Part shown: positions 1 through 7,827 of the stretch, piece after piece
Position numbering within the stretch: position 1 is the first letter of the stretch
How the letters are laid out: each line of letters begins with the position of its first letter
NCBI GenBank assembly: GCA_963819635.1
Contig: CAWFWX010000011.1
Span: 62,001 to 126,000, forward strand
Origin: JACVRW01 sp963819635
Lineage (GTDB): Bacteria; Actinomycetota; Thermoleophilia; Solirubrobacterales; Thermoleophilaceae
Length of the DNA stretch: 64,000 nucleotides
Direction of reading: 5' to 3'
The notes under the pieces: generated by a model
The model's database searches: none
The model's input: the letters and a program-made list of their open reading frames with translations, nothing else
Told to the model about the DNA's origin: nothing
Program-made: the position numbers and the translations under genes

Positions 1-131
1 GTCGCCACCCAGGCCTTGCCGGGCTCGACGGCCTCGTTCCCGGCGGTGAGCACCGCGTGCGGGCCCTTGGCGATGGCGGCCGGCGCGAGCACCAGACCTG
101 CGAGGAGGAGCACGACCAGTGTGCGTGTCAT
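1..131 (-). CDS. N-terminal fragment of a secreted protein (runs off the window)
   Basis: Only the first 43 codons are inside the window; the rest lies to the left of base 1. The ATG is at 131-129. The start MTRTLVVLLLAGLVLAPAAI is a classic signal peptide (positively charged Arg, a Leu/Val/Ala-rich core, then an Ala-x-Ala type cleavage region near residue 22), so the product is very probably exported. Nothing after the signal peptide is long enough to identify a family. It is transcribed divergently from the epimerase-like gene that begins at 210, leaving a spacer of about 80 bases for both promoters. Confidence 0.6.
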   Translation of the reverse strand, partial: MTRTLVVLLLAGLVLAPAAIAKGPHAVLTAGNEAVEPGKAWVA

Positions 132-209
132 GCCCTCTCTACAACCGCCGCGGCGCGGCGGTTCCATGGTCGGGATGCGCAACCACATGGTTGCAATAGA
201 CTGACCGCG

Positions 210-1163
210 ATGCGGGTGGTGTTCATCGGGGGAACGGGGCCGGTCGGTCAGTCCTCACTGCCCCACCTGCTTGGCGCCGGCCACTCTGTGGCGGTGGCGC
301 ACTCCGGCGCGCACGAGCCGCCGGACCTGCCGGACGTCGAGCATCTCCATGGTGCGCGCGAGGAGTTGCTCGCGGCCGGCGGTCCGGTTGAGCGGTGGGC
401 GCCCGATGCCCTCGTCGACACCTTCGCCGGTGGCGCCACGGCGGCGAAGGCGCGTGGGCTCGGACTGCTGGCCCAGCGCTGCGGCGTGGAGCGCATCGTC
501 GCCGTCAGCTCGATGGACGTCTATCGGCACTGCGCGGTCGCGGGCGTCGACGGCCATACTCCGCTCGATCTCCCCCTGGACGCTGTGCCGCTTCCAGAGT
601 CCGCTCCGCTCAGGAGCGGGCCCAGCCCCGGCGGTGGGACGCGCCACGACAACGTCGCCGCAGAGGGCGCGCTGCGCGGCGCCGACTTCATCTCCGTGCT
701 CAGGCCCGGGGCGATCTACGGCCAGTATCTGCACCCGCGCGTGTTTCGCGAGTGGTATCTCGTCGGCAGGGTCGCGCGCGGTGAGCACCGCCTCGCGCTG
801 CCGGACGGCGGCAGCCAAATCTTCCAACGGGTCGCCTCCGAGCGCGTGGGGCGGGCCGTCGCGGCGACTCTCGAGCGAGCCCCCCGGGGACGCTGGGAAT
901 GCAACGTCGGCGATCCGCGCGATTTCACCTTCGGCGCGCTCGCGACGCTGGTGGCCGAACACCTCGACTGGTCGTGGGACCCCGTCTTGGTTCCGTGGCA
1001 CGACGGCGACCATCCATGGAACGTGCGCCATCCGGTCATCGCGGACACCTCACGGCTGCGTGACGTGCTCGGCGTCACCGAGCCCGATCCGGCCGCCGCG
1101 ACGATCTCCCAGATCGAGTGGCTGTGGGAGCACCGCGATGCGGCCGCGAGCGTCCCGGACTAG
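210..1163 (+). CDS. NAD-dependent epimerase/dehydratase-like protein (extended SDR)
   Basis: A 317-residue Rossmann protein. The nucleotide-binding loop GGTGPVG is at residues 7-13, a conserved SSMDVY strand follows at 100-105 and a RPGAIYG motif at 165-171, the usual order of an extended short-chain dehydrogenase/NAD-dependent epimerase. The start is the ATG at 210, because the protein begins directly with the first beta strand (MRVVFIGG); the frame is open upstream but that part has no family likeness. The position where YxxxK normally sits reads TRHDN (about 144-148), so the classical catalytic Tyr and Lys appear to be missing; it may be an atypical reductase or a binding protein. Substrate unknown. 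It converges on and overlaps the VOC gene by 4 bases. Confidence 0.75.
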   Translation: MRVVFIGGTGPVGQSSLPHLLGAGHSVAVAHSGAHEPPDLPDVEHLHGAREELLAAGGPVERWAPDALVDTFAGGATAAKARGLGLLAQRCGVERIVAVSSMDVYRHCAVAGVDGHTPLDLPLDAVPLPESAPLRSGPSPGGGTRHDNVAAEGALRGADFISVLRPGAIYGQYLHPRVFREWYLVGRVARGEHRLALPDGGSQIFQRVASERVGRAVAATLERAPRGRWECNVGDPRDFTFGALATLVAEHLDWSWDPVLVPWHDGDHPWNVRHPVIADTSRLRDVLGVTEPDPAAATISQIEWLWEHRDAAASVPD

Positions 1164-1924
1164 TCGTCGAAGCGGCCGGCGACCAGCGCGAAGATCGCCC
1201 CCTGCGGGTCCTGAGCGACCAGGATGCGTCCGCCCGGCACCTCGAGCGGCTCGACCATCACCGTGGCGCCCGCTGAGGCGATCCGGCCCGCTGCGTCGTC
1301 GAGGTCGTCGATGCCGAAGTAGACGAGCCAGTGCGACGGCATCGGCGCTCCGGGTGGGAGCGGCATCATCCCGCCGTTCAGGCGCTCGCCGCGATAGATG
1401 CCCCAGTAGGGCGTCTCGGTGTTCCCCACCGATTCGAAGCGCCAGCCGAACAGCTCGCCATAGAAGCGCTCGGCGGCCTCCGTGTCAGAGGTGTTCAGCT
1501 GGTTCAGGCTGAGGGCGCCGTGAGTGTTCACGACCTCGGCGCCGATGGCCCTGCGCGGCCGCCAGAGGCAGAACACCGCGCCCGTCGGGTCCTGGATGGT
1601 CGACATGCGGCCCGCGTCCATGACCTCGAACGGCTCGGCGAGGACGTTCGCGCCCAGCTCACGAGCCCGCTCGGTCGTGGCGTCGACGTCGTCGACGGTG
1701 ACATACGAGGCCCAGGCGGGATGGCGTTCCGTCGTCTCGAACATCGCCGCCGCGGCACGGCCGCCGATCCTCGCCATCACGTAGACGCCGTCCCCGGGGA
1801 TCGGGTTGTCCTCGAACTCCCATCCGAACAGCCCGCCGTAGAACTCCTTGGACCCCTGCGCGTCCGGAGTGGAGAGGTCGGTCCAGGAGAAGGTCCCGTG
1901 CTCGTGTCGGTCGCGCTCGCCCAT
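1160..1924 (-). CDS. Two-domain VOC (glyoxalase/bleomycin-resistance-like) protein
   Basis: 254 residues made of two tandem vicinal-oxygen-chelate modules, roughly residues 8-125 and 135-250. Each module has the pattern W-x-D-L then FYGxLFGWxFE and ends in a conserved QDPTGA/QDPQGA-x-F strand, typical of the actinobacterial CFP30B/27-kDa-antigen type of VOC protein. VOC proteins bind a metal and catalyse isomerisation, epimerisation or ring cleavage, or act as resistance binders; the sequence does not tell which applies here. The start ATG (1924) precedes the first beta strand closely. The gene converges with the epimerase-like gene, with a 4-base overlap at the stop codons. No signal peptide, so cytoplasmic. 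Confidence 0.8.
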   Translation of the reverse strand: MGERDRHEHGTFSWTDLSTPDAQGSKEFYGGLFGWEFEDNPIPGDGVYVMARIGGRAAAAMFETTERHPAWASYVTVDDVDATTERARELGANVLAEPFEVMDAGRMSTIQDPTGAVFCLWRPRRAIGAEVVNTHGALSLNQLNTSDTEAAERFYGELFGWRFESVGNTETPYWGIYRGERLNGGMMPLPPGAPMPSHWLVYFGIDDLDDAAGRIASAGATVMVEPLEVPGGRILVAQDPQGAIFALVAGRFDD

Positions 1925-1958
1925 GCGCCGACCCTAACGGGCCGGCGCATGCGCTCCC

Positions 1959-2420
1959 TCAGCTGCTGGTCGGCGCCATCTCCTGCGCCTGCTTCTGACC
2001 TTCCTCCTTGACGGTCTCGGCGGCCTGCTCGGCAACGTGCTTGCCTCGCTCCATGGCCTCCTGGCCCTTCTCCTTGGCCTGCTCCTTGACCTGGTCCGCC
2101 ATCGGGCCGATTCGCTCGTCCTCGACCTTCGTCGACGGGATCAGCAGCCCGGCGACAAACCCGACGGCCGTGGCGCCGATGGCCAATCCCAGGGGATTCT
2201 CCTTCGCCATTCCCACGGCCTGCTGTGCTCCCTGCTTTACGTCACCGCTGCTCGGGGTCGAACCCGAGAACGTCGACTTCACGCTCTCGACCTTGCCCGA
2301 GATCGCCTCGCGGGTCCGGCCCGGAACATCGGCCTTGTGGCCGAGCGCCTCCGCCGTGTCACCCATCCGGGCGCGCGTCGCCTCTATGTCATTCCTGATC
2401 TGGTCCGGGTCTTGGCCCAT
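1959..2420 (-). CDS. DUF3618-type membrane-associated stress protein
   Basis: 153 residues. The N-terminus MGQDPDQIRNDIEATRARMG matches the DUF3618 signature (helical, D-P-x-x-I-x-x-D-I-E-x-T-R). A single membrane segment follows around residues 80-100, and the C-terminal 50 residues are a Lys/Glu/Gln-rich amphipathic helix resembling late-embryogenesis-type repeats. The start codon is chosen because a strong GGAGG lies about 7 bases upstream, inside the end of the preceding gene: it overlaps the holin-like gene by 37 bases. It is the third gene of a three-gene minus-strand unit (2797-3309, 2384-2800, 1959-2420). Members of this set in actinobacteria are thought to be envelope or general stress proteins; biochemical function is unknown. 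Confidence 0.8.
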   Translation of the reverse strand: MGQDPDQIRNDIEATRARMGDTAEALGHKADVPGRTREAISGKVESVKSTFSGSTPSSGDVKQGAQQAVGMAKENPLGLAIGATAVGFVAGLLIPSTKVEDERIGPMADQVKEQAKEKGQEAMERGKHVAEQAAETVKEEGQKQAQEMAPTSS

Positions 2421-2800
2421 TGGACGTCCTCCTTCACGCTGTCGATTGTCTGTTCAGGTGCGACCGGGGTCGCTTCCCTGACCTTCTGCCTGCCCGTCAG
2501 GGCGAGCACACCGGCGATCGCCGCGTAGACCGCCGCCACGATCAGAGCCGCGGCCCAGATCGGTACCGCCCCGTCCAGCAACGCGATGAAGAAGGCGGTC
2601 AGCGCGAGGAAGGCGCCCAGCCCGAACAGCCCGGCGCCACCGAACATCCCGGCGCCGATGCCGGCCGGCTTCGCCTTCGCGGCGAGCTCCGCCTTCAGCA
2701 GGTCGATCTCCTGCTTGACGAGCGTCGTCGTCTCGGTCGAGAGCTGCTTGAGAAGCTCCCCGGTGGACCGATCCGTCAGCTCGTTGTCCGGCGCGGTCAT
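2384..2800 (-). CDS. Phage-holin-like (DUF1469/Actinobacterial holin) membrane protein
   Basis: 138 residues. A hydrophilic N-terminus (TGELLKQLSTETTTLVKQEI, about residues 13-32) is followed by two transmembrane helices (roughly 50-72 and 80-103) and a charged tail. This matches the 'phage holin family' / DUF1469 proteins, which despite the name are chromosomal membrane proteins found beside DUF3618 genes. The gene overlaps its upstream neighbour by 4 bases (2797-2800) and its downstream neighbour by 37 bases, so the three are translationally coupled. No lysis genes are nearby, which argues against a real phage holin. Confidence 0.8.
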   Translation of the reverse strand: MTAPDNELTDRSTGELLKQLSTETTTLVKQEIDLLKAELAAKAKPAGIGAGMFGGAGLFGLGAFLALTAFFIALLDGAVPIWAAALIVAAVYAAIAGVLALTGRQKVREATPVAPEQTIDSVKEDVQWAKTRTRSGMT

Positions 2801-3309
2801 GTCCCGGGTTCGGTCGAGACGATGGCCTCCGGCTCACGGTCGAATCGGGCGCCCGTGGTGGCCGCGCCCGAGGGCGCCGGCTCGACCGCGAGCGAGCGAT
2901 TCTGGCCGTTCGAGCTGAGCCCGTTCGCCTGCGAGACGCGGTAGCGCTGGCTGCTCGACGCCTTGAGGAAGCGCGACGCCACGAGCCCGAGCGCGAGCCC
3001 GCCGGCCGCCACGGCCCACGGGTTCCGCCGCGCGAAGTCCTCGACGTCGCGCACGATCTGATCGCCGTCGGACTCTTCGAGCCACTGTCCCGCGCTCTGA
3101 ACCCTCTCGGCCGCCTGTTCGGCGTATCGCGCGGGCGTGTCCTTCCCTTGCGTGCGCAGCTCCTCGGCCACCGAGCGGACGTCGCTCGCCACGGTCGTGA
3201 TCTGCTGGCCTGCCTCGGTGGAGCGCTGGTCGACCTGCTCCTTCAAGCGTCCCTTGGCCTGGCCCGCAACCTCTCTTGCTTTCTCCTGGGCCTGTTCCGT
3301 GTCCTGCAC
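2797..3309 (-). CDS. Coiled-coil protein with one membrane segment (DUF883/nutrient-stress type)
   Basis: 170 residues. The first 60 residues are Gln/Glu/Lys/Ala-rich and helical (repeats of the type AQEKAREVAGQAKGRLKEQV), resembling CsbD/LEA-like stress proteins. Residues about 92-113 (RRNPWAVAAGGLALGLVASR) form the Asn-Pro-Trp plus glycine-zipper membrane segment seen in DUF883/ElaB-like proteins. The remaining tail is hydrophilic and Ser/Ala-rich. It is the first gene of the three-gene envelope unit; the upstream spacer (3310-3435) holds its promoter and that of the divergent small gene at 3436. Exact role unknown; envelope protection under stress is inferred from the neighbours. Confidence 0.7.
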   Translation of the reverse strand: MQDTEQAQEKAREVAGQAKGRLKEQVDQRSTEAGQQITTVASDVRSVAEELRTQGKDTPARYAEQAAERVQSAGQWLEESDGDQIVRDVEDFARRNPWAVAAGGLALGLVASRFLKASSSQRYRVSQANGLSSNGQNRSLAVEPAPSGAATTGARFDREPEAIVSTEPGT

Positions 3310-3435
3310 GGCGGTCCCTCCTCCATTTGGGGTCTATGAGTCCGTCTGGGGTACCCGGCGTCCTGCCGCGAGAACTCCGACCGTCGAAGTTGATTGCCCC
3401 TTGGGTCAGGGGGTAGGAGGAGGCTGGGCCACGCC

Positions 3436-3726
3436 ATGAATCCGCAGCGTTACGCCGCCTACCGATCCCTGGTCACCGAGCTCGACGAGTGGAAGTCCGC
3501 CCGCGCGCTCGAGGCTGAGGCGCACGAGGACCTCCGCGACGCGGCCGAGGGCCTCCTCCTCGCCCGCGGCGGAGACGAGGCCGACGAGCCGCTCGCCCGC
3601 GCGAGCACCACGGTGCTCGGGATGCTCGCCCTCGACGAGCTCGACGAGCAGAACGCCTCGTGGCTCCTCGATTCGCTCCTGTGCTGCGGGCCTCGGATGG
3701 CCGAAGCCCTGAGCGACGCCGCCTAG
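3436..3726 (+). CDS. Small hypothetical protein
   Basis: 96 residues, strongly acidic, Leu/Ala/Glu/Asp-rich and predicted all-helical; no membrane segment or signal peptide. The ATG at 3436 is preferred over an upstream in-frame start because an AGGAGGAGG stretch lies a little over ten bases before it and the protein begins cleanly (MNPQRYAAYRSL). Two adjacent Cys occur near the end (LLCCGPRM). I do not recognise a family. It is divergent from the DUF3618/holin unit. Confidence 0.55.
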   Translation: MNPQRYAAYRSLVTELDEWKSARALEAEAHEDLRDAAEGLLLARGGDEADEPLARASTTVLGMLALDELDEQNASWLLDSLLCCGPRMAEALSDAA

Positions 3727-3805
3727 GAGGGTCTAGCCAGACCCGGTAGGCCGATGGGACGGTAGGCACGACGGGCATTGAGGAACCGGGCTTTCGGCCG
3801 CGCGG

Positions 3806-3875
3806 TTGCACTTTGCCGCCTTATGGGCGGTCAACTGCAACGGCGTTGCAGTTAGCCCCGTATTAGGGGGTTAAC
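3806..3875. repeat. Pair of stem-loops in the 3727-3952 spacer, sharing a motif with 9374-9392
   Basis: Two imperfect inverted repeats lie side by side. The first has TTGCA/TGCAA ends (3806-3810, 3836-3840) around CCGCC/GGCGG with a TTAT loop. The second is GTTAGCCCC-GTATTA-GGGGGTTAAC at 3851-3875. The 19 bases 3851-3869 match 9374-9392 at 17 positions, and at 9374 the motif is fused to the GGGGTCTGACCCC palindrome. GTTGC-containing words recur further on, to about 3905. The rest of the spacer shows no gene. Confidence 0.55.
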
Positions 3876-3952
3876 GTCACGGGCGTGCGGGCGCGTTGCG
3901 ACTTTCGCTAACCCCTACTAGTCGAGCTGCCTGCATGCTGAAGTCGTAGCGG

Positions 3953-4552
3953 ATGCCGTGCGAGCTCGTGACTCAATCGATCGACCTGCCGGGCGGCGAG
4001 CTGCGCGTGCTCCAGCCCCAGGAGGCCGCGGAGCTGCCGGACGCGGGCGCCGTCGAATGGGCGCCGATCGCGCCCTACTGGGCGGTGCTGTGGCGGAGCG
4101 GCGTGGCGCTCGCACGCGAGCTGGCCGCGGTGCCGCTGGGCGGCCGGCGGGTCGTTGAGCTCGGCTGCGGCCTGGCGGTGCCGAGCCTGGCGGCCGCGCG
4201 GGCCGGGGCGAGCGTGCTGGCCACCGACGACGACGCCGAAGCGCTCGAGCTCGTCGCGCGGAACGCGCGGGCCAACGGCGTCGAGGTCGAGGCGATGAGG
4301 GTCGACTGGCACGAGCCGGACGCCCTCGCCGCGAGGGCGCCATTCGACCTGGTTCTGGCCTCGGACGTCCTCTACGAGCGGCACAGCGTCGCCCCGCTGC
4401 TGGCGCTCCTCCCCCGCCTCGGCCCGGAGGCATGGCTGGCCGACCCCGGCCGTCCCGCCGCCGGCGCGTTCCTCGAGCAGGCTCGACGCCGCTGGACGGT
4501 CGAGACCACGACCCGTGGTGTGGTCGGAGTTCACCGGATCACCGATCTTTGA
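3953..4552 (+). CDS. Class I SAM-dependent methyltransferase (METTL21/Methyltransf_16-like)
   Basis: 199 residues. The SAM-binding motif I is VVELGCGLAVPSL (about residues 67-79), followed by the acidic end of strand 2 (ATDDD, about 92-96) and a motif near 135-145 reading FDLVLASDVLYE. An N-terminal WAPIAPYWAVLWRSG segment resembles the W-x-S-x-x-L entry helix of the METTL21/nicotinamide-N-methyltransferase-like group, whose members methylate lysines in proteins or small molecules. The family fit is good, but the substrate cannot be inferred. The gene overlaps the frame of the next secreted protein only in its non-coding lead; the actual start of the next gene is 28 bases downstream of the stop. 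Confidence 0.8.
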   Translation: MPCELVTQSIDLPGGELRVLQPQEAAELPDAGAVEWAPIAPYWAVLWRSGVALARELAAVPLGGRRVVELGCGLAVPSLAAARAGASVLATDDDAEALELVARNARANGVEVEAMRVDWHEPDALAARAPFDLVLASDVLYERHSVAPLLALLPRLGPEAWLADPGRPAAGAFLEQARRRWTVETTTRGVVGVHRITDL

Positions 4553-4580
4553 GCGCGCTCCAGGTGTTCATGCAGGCGCA

Positions 4581-5018
4581 ATGCGCAAGCTGTTCGCCCT
4601 CCTGGCTCTCGGCGCCGCGGTGTGCATCCCCGCTCCCGCCGGCGCCGTTCACGAGAGCTATCACGGGCCGTTCGTGGGCCGGACGGCCCAGGGCGAGCGG
4701 ATCGTGATGCGAGTCACCTCGCACACGAGAGTGGGGGTCCGGTTCCGCTGGCGAGGAACCTGCGAATCCGGCGGCGTGCTTCGAATCGCGCGCTTCCGGA
4801 ACGTCCCGGTGGACGAGAACGGCAGGTTCTTCAGGCGGAGCTCCTCTGGGGTGGGAGTACGGGGGAAGATCGGATTCGACCCGATGGGCAATCCGGTCTT
4901 CCCCACTCCCTTCTCGTTCGCGAACAACGAGGCGAAGGGCCGGCTGAGGGCGGCCGTGACGTTCCCCGGAAAGGGCGTCTGCAGGTCCGGAACGGTCACA
5001 TGGGAGGCGCGCCGCTAG
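4581..5018 (+). CDS. Small secreted protein, unknown function
   Basis: 145 residues from the ATG at 4581. The start was placed there because it opens a textbook signal peptide (MRKLFALLALGAAVCIPAPA, cleavage after an AGA-type motif). The mature part is about 120 residues, beta-rich, with two Cys (in GTCESGG and GVCRSGT) that could form a disulphide, and it ends TVTWEARR. I do not recognise a family; similar short beta-sandwich-like secreted proteins are common in Thermoleophilia. It converges with the SDR gene, overlapping it by 4 bases. Confidence 0.65.
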   Translation: MRKLFALLALGAAVCIPAPAGAVHESYHGPFVGRTAQGERIVMRVTSHTRVGVRFRWRGTCESGGVLRIARFRNVPVDENGRFFRRSSSGVGVRGKIGFDPMGNPVFPTPFSFANNEAKGRLRAAVTFPGKGVCRSGTVTWEARR

Positions 5019-5932
5019 CGGTAGCCGTCGTCGCCCGGCGTCGCGTCCGGGTTCTCCACGACCTCGACCATGTAGCGCCAGCAGTCGGGACGGGTCCCGT
5101 CCACGTCGGTGAAGCCGTAGACCTGTGCGAGCTGGCCGCTCGAAAGGGACTGGCCGCTCCAGCGCGACACGTCCGCGTCCCCGGCCAGGGCGGCCACGGC
5201 CCGGCCCACGAACCGCGGGCTCTCCGAGATGCAGAAGTGCGGGGTGCGCTCGGTCGCGTCGCGCCAGTTCGACTCGCTCACGCCGTGGTGCTCGAGCATG
5301 AGCTCGGACCGCATCCATCCCGGCGTGATGGCCACGGCGGTCGCGCCGTGCTCGCGCAGCTCCTGCGCCTGGCCCCATGCGAACCGGATCACGGACGTCT
5401 TCGCAAGGTCGTAGAACGCGTTCACGCGGTAGTGGTCCGCGTTGTATCCCGCCGTGCCGTCGGTGACCTCTACCACCAGGCCGCCGGGCTCGCGAACCAG
5501 CAGCGGCAGCGCGTGGTGGCTCGTGATCAGATGCGTGTCGACGGCGAGCCGGAGCAGCCGCAGGCCGTTGTCGAGGTCGTGCTCCCACAGCGGCGTGTTG
5601 AACTTGAACAGGTGCTCGGAGCCCCAGATGTCGTTCACGAGCACGTCGAGCCGGCCGTGGTCGGAGTCGATCCGGTCCACCAGCGCGGCGACCTGTGCGG
5701 GATCGAGATGGTCGACCGCCACCGGGATGCCCTCCCCACCCGCCGCGCTCACGAGCTCGGCGGTCTCCTCGATCGTCTCCGGGCGGTCGATCTCGGAGCG
5801 GCGCTCGCGCGTCGTGCGCCCGGTGCAGTACACGGTCGCGCCGGCCTCGCCGAGCGCCACCGCGATGCCCCTCCCGCCGCCGCGGGTCGCTCCCGCCACC
5901 AGCGCGATCCTTCCCTCGAGCGCTCCCGTCAT
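5015..5932 (-). CDS. Short-chain dehydrogenase/reductase (SDR) family oxidoreductase
   Basis: 305 residues starting at the ATG 5932-5930, which overlaps the stop of the EamA gene by 4 bases (ATGA coupling). The N-terminal GATRGGGRGIA motif is the SDR glycine-rich NAD(P)-binding loop, TGR follows strand 2, NDIWG replaces the usual NNAG, and YDLAK is the catalytic YxxxK. A C-terminal section with DVDGTRPDCWRY is typical of a subgroup of about 300-residue SDRs of unknown substrate. Cytoplasmic. Cotranscription with an EamA exporter, and a divergent LysR regulator beyond it, suggest an inducible metabolite or detoxification unit, but no substrate can be named. Confidence 0.82.
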   Translation of the reverse strand: MTGALEGRIALVAGATRGGGRGIAVALGEAGATVYCTGRTTRERRSEIDRPETIEETAELVSAAGGEGIPVAVDHLDPAQVAALVDRIDSDHGRLDVLVNDIWGSEHLFKFNTPLWEHDLDNGLRLLRLAVDTHLITSHHALPLLVREPGGLVVEVTDGTAGYNADHYRVNAFYDLAKTSVIRFAWGQAQELREHGATAVAITPGWMRSELMLEHHGVSESNWRDATERTPHFCISESPRFVGRAVAALAGDADVSRWSGQSLSSGQLAQVYGFTDVDGTRPDCWRYMVEVVENPDATPGDDGYR

Positions 5933-6850
5933 GCCGCCGCCCTCCCCGTCGCCTCGGGCGGACGGTAGCTCGCGAGCACCAGCACGGCGACCAGCACGAG
6001 CGCTCCGCCGACCAGCTGAAGCGTGCCGAGCAGCTCGCCGAAGACGATGAACGCGAGCGCCACGGTCACGACCGGCTCGACGGTCGAGAGGATCGAGGCG
6101 GTGGTGGGCCCGACCCGCTTCAACCCCGCGAAGAACAGGCCCGACCGCGGCCACGGTCGACACGAGCGCGATGCCGGCGAGCCAGCCCCAGCCGGCGAGG
6201 GTGACCTCGCCCGGACGCAGCTCGCCGAGCGCCGCGGACCCGGCCGTGAGGCTGACGGCGGCGCCCGTGCACACGAGCGCGGACAGCACGGTCGGGCTGA
6301 GCCGGCCGGCGATGCCCTGGCTGACGAGGATGTAGGTCGTGTAGATCAGTGCCGCCCCGAGCGCGAAACCGGCCCCGAGGGGATCCAGCGCGCCCGGCCT
6401 TGCGCTCGCGAGCACCAGGACCAGCCCGGCGGAGGCGAGCGCGAGGGCCCCGAGCCGCGCCGGGTCGGCATGCTCGCGGCCGAGTGCGATCGCGACCACC
6501 GCGACCATCGCGGGGAACGTGTAGAGGAGCAGCGACAGGAGCGACGCGTCGATCCGCTCGAGGGCCGTGAAGAAGCAGCCGGCCTGGGCGGCGTAACCCA
6601 CGGCGCCGAGGCCGAGCGCGATGGCCACGTCCCGGGCGCCGAGGGCCCGGAGCTCCGAGAGCGTGCCCCTGGCGCCGAACACGAGCGCCCAGAAGAGCGC
6701 GGCTGCGATCGCGAACCGGACGGCGAGAAGCGTGCCGACGGTCGCGCCGCTCTCGTACGCGAGCTTGCCGAGCACCGCCATGGCGCCGAAGCCGGCGGCG
6801 GAGGCGAGGCAGAGAAGAGTTCCCGTTGATCGCATGGCCACATCCTGCAT
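5929..6850 (-). CDS. EamA/DMT-family transporter, broken by a frameshift near 6140
   Basis: A drug/metabolite exporter with about ten membrane helices in two EamA repeats. Residues 1 to about 236 are read from 6850 (or from the ATG at 6835, MRSTGTLLCLAS) down to about 6142. After that the family sequence continues in another frame (GLFFAGLKRVGPTTASILST) to the stop at 5929. Removing one C from the run at 6138-6142 joins the two halves perfectly, so the break is a single-base insertion or sequencing error. Left uncorrected, the first frame reads on into the SDR gene and makes a false 611-residue fusion. Likely exports a small organic metabolite; regulated by the divergent LysR gene. Confidence 0.8.
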
Positions 6851-6909
6851 CGCCGATCCTTCAGTATCGACTCCGATTTATGGCGTATCTTCGGTAGATT
6901 TCCTTCACA
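6851..6909. promoter_or_regulatory. Divergent promoter/operator between EamA and LysR genes
   Basis: The 59-base spacer is markedly AT-richer than its surroundings and must hold both divergent promoters. LysR-family regulators typically bind such spacers through T-N11-A dyads; several T...A pairs with that spacing occur (around TATCGACTCCGATTTATGG), but no single site can be assigned by eye. Confidence 0.45.
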
Positions 6910-7827
6910 ATGCTCGAGCTCCGCCGACTCCGGCTGCTCCGCGAGCTGCACGAGCGCGGCACGATCGCCGCGGTGGCGGACGCGCTCCGCTTCACGCCTT
7001 CGGCCGTCTCGCAGCAGCTCGCGATCCTCGAGCGCGAGGCCGGCGTCCGGCTGCTCGAGCCGGCCGGGCGCGGCGTCCGGCTGACGGACGCGGCGCTCGT
7101 GCTCGTGGATCACGCGAAGGCGCTGCTCGACCGCGCGGCGGTCGCGGAGGCCGACCTCGCCGCCGCGGCCGGCACGGTCGCCGGCCGCGCGCGCATAGCC
7201 GGCTTCGAGTCGGTGGCGCTTCGGCTCGCGCTGCCGGCGATGCAGCGGCTGGCGCGCGAGGCGCCCGCGCTCCGCTGCGAGCTCGTGGAGTCGGAGCCGG
7301 AGGACGCACTCCCGGCGCTCGCGCTCGGCGACATCGACCTCGTCCTGGGTGACGAATGGCGGCACGACCCGCGCGTGCTTCCGCCCGGCGTCGAGCGGCA
7401 CGAGCTGATGAGGGACCGAGTCCGGGTCCTGCTCCCGGCGCGCCACCCGCTCGCACGGCGCCACCCGGACGCCGTCCCGCTCGCGGAGCTCGCGGGCGAG
7501 GCATGGACGACGGGTCATGTCGGCCTCGGCTGGGACGAGATGACACGCCGCACCTGTCAGGAGCTCGGGGGATTCGCCCCGGACGTGCGGCACCGGACGA
7601 ACGACGCGACGATCAGCCTCGCCGTCGTGGCTCACGGCCTCGCGGTCGGCATGCTCCCGGACCTCCCGCTCCCCCGGCGGCTCCCGGGCGTGGCGCTGCG
7701 CGACATCGCGGACGCCCACGTGAGCCGCGCGATCTTCGCAGCCACCCGGACGAGCGACGCGGCGCGCCCGTCGACCCAGGCGGTACTGGCCGCGGTGCGC
7801 GACGCGGTGGCCGAGCTCGGGGTCTGA
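6910..7827 (+). CDS. LysR-family transcriptional regulator
   Basis: 305 residues. The N-terminal 60 residues form the LysR winged helix-turn-helix (MLELRRLRLLRELHERGTIA, then ALRFTPSAVSQQLAILE), and the rest is the periplasmic-binding-protein-like effector domain (about 90-295). It is divergent from the EamA-SDR unit, the usual arrangement for a LysR regulator and its target. The stop codon TGA (7825-7827) lies inside the first copy of the palindrome GGGGTCTGACCCC, so the last residues (ELGV) are partly encoded by the repeat; the native C-terminus may have been altered by its insertion. Confidence 0.88.
   Translation: MLELRRLRLLRELHERGTIAAVADALRFTPSAVSQQLAILEREAGVRLLEPAGRGVRLTDAALVLVDHAKALLDRAAVAEADLAAAAGTVAGRARIAGFESVALRLALPAMQRLAREAPALRCELVESEPEDALPALALGDIDLVLGDEWRHDPRVLPPGVERHELMRDRVRVLLPARHPLARRHPDAVPLAELAGEAWTTGHVGLGWDEMTRRTCQELGGFAPDVRHRTNDATISLAVVAHGLAVGMLPDLPLPRRLPGVALRDIADAHVSRAIFAATRTSDAARPSTQAVLAAVRDAVAELGV

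Noticed and set aside
2384..2800. Phage remnant (holin)
   Set aside because: The holin-like gene is in a chromosomal stress unit; no endolysin, integrase, capsid or tail genes occur in the window.
5015..6850. A single 611-residue transporter-dehydrogenase fusion
   Set aside because: The second half of the transporter is present in another frame and ends with a normal ATGA overlap to the dehydrogenase start; the fusion is an artefact of one extra base.
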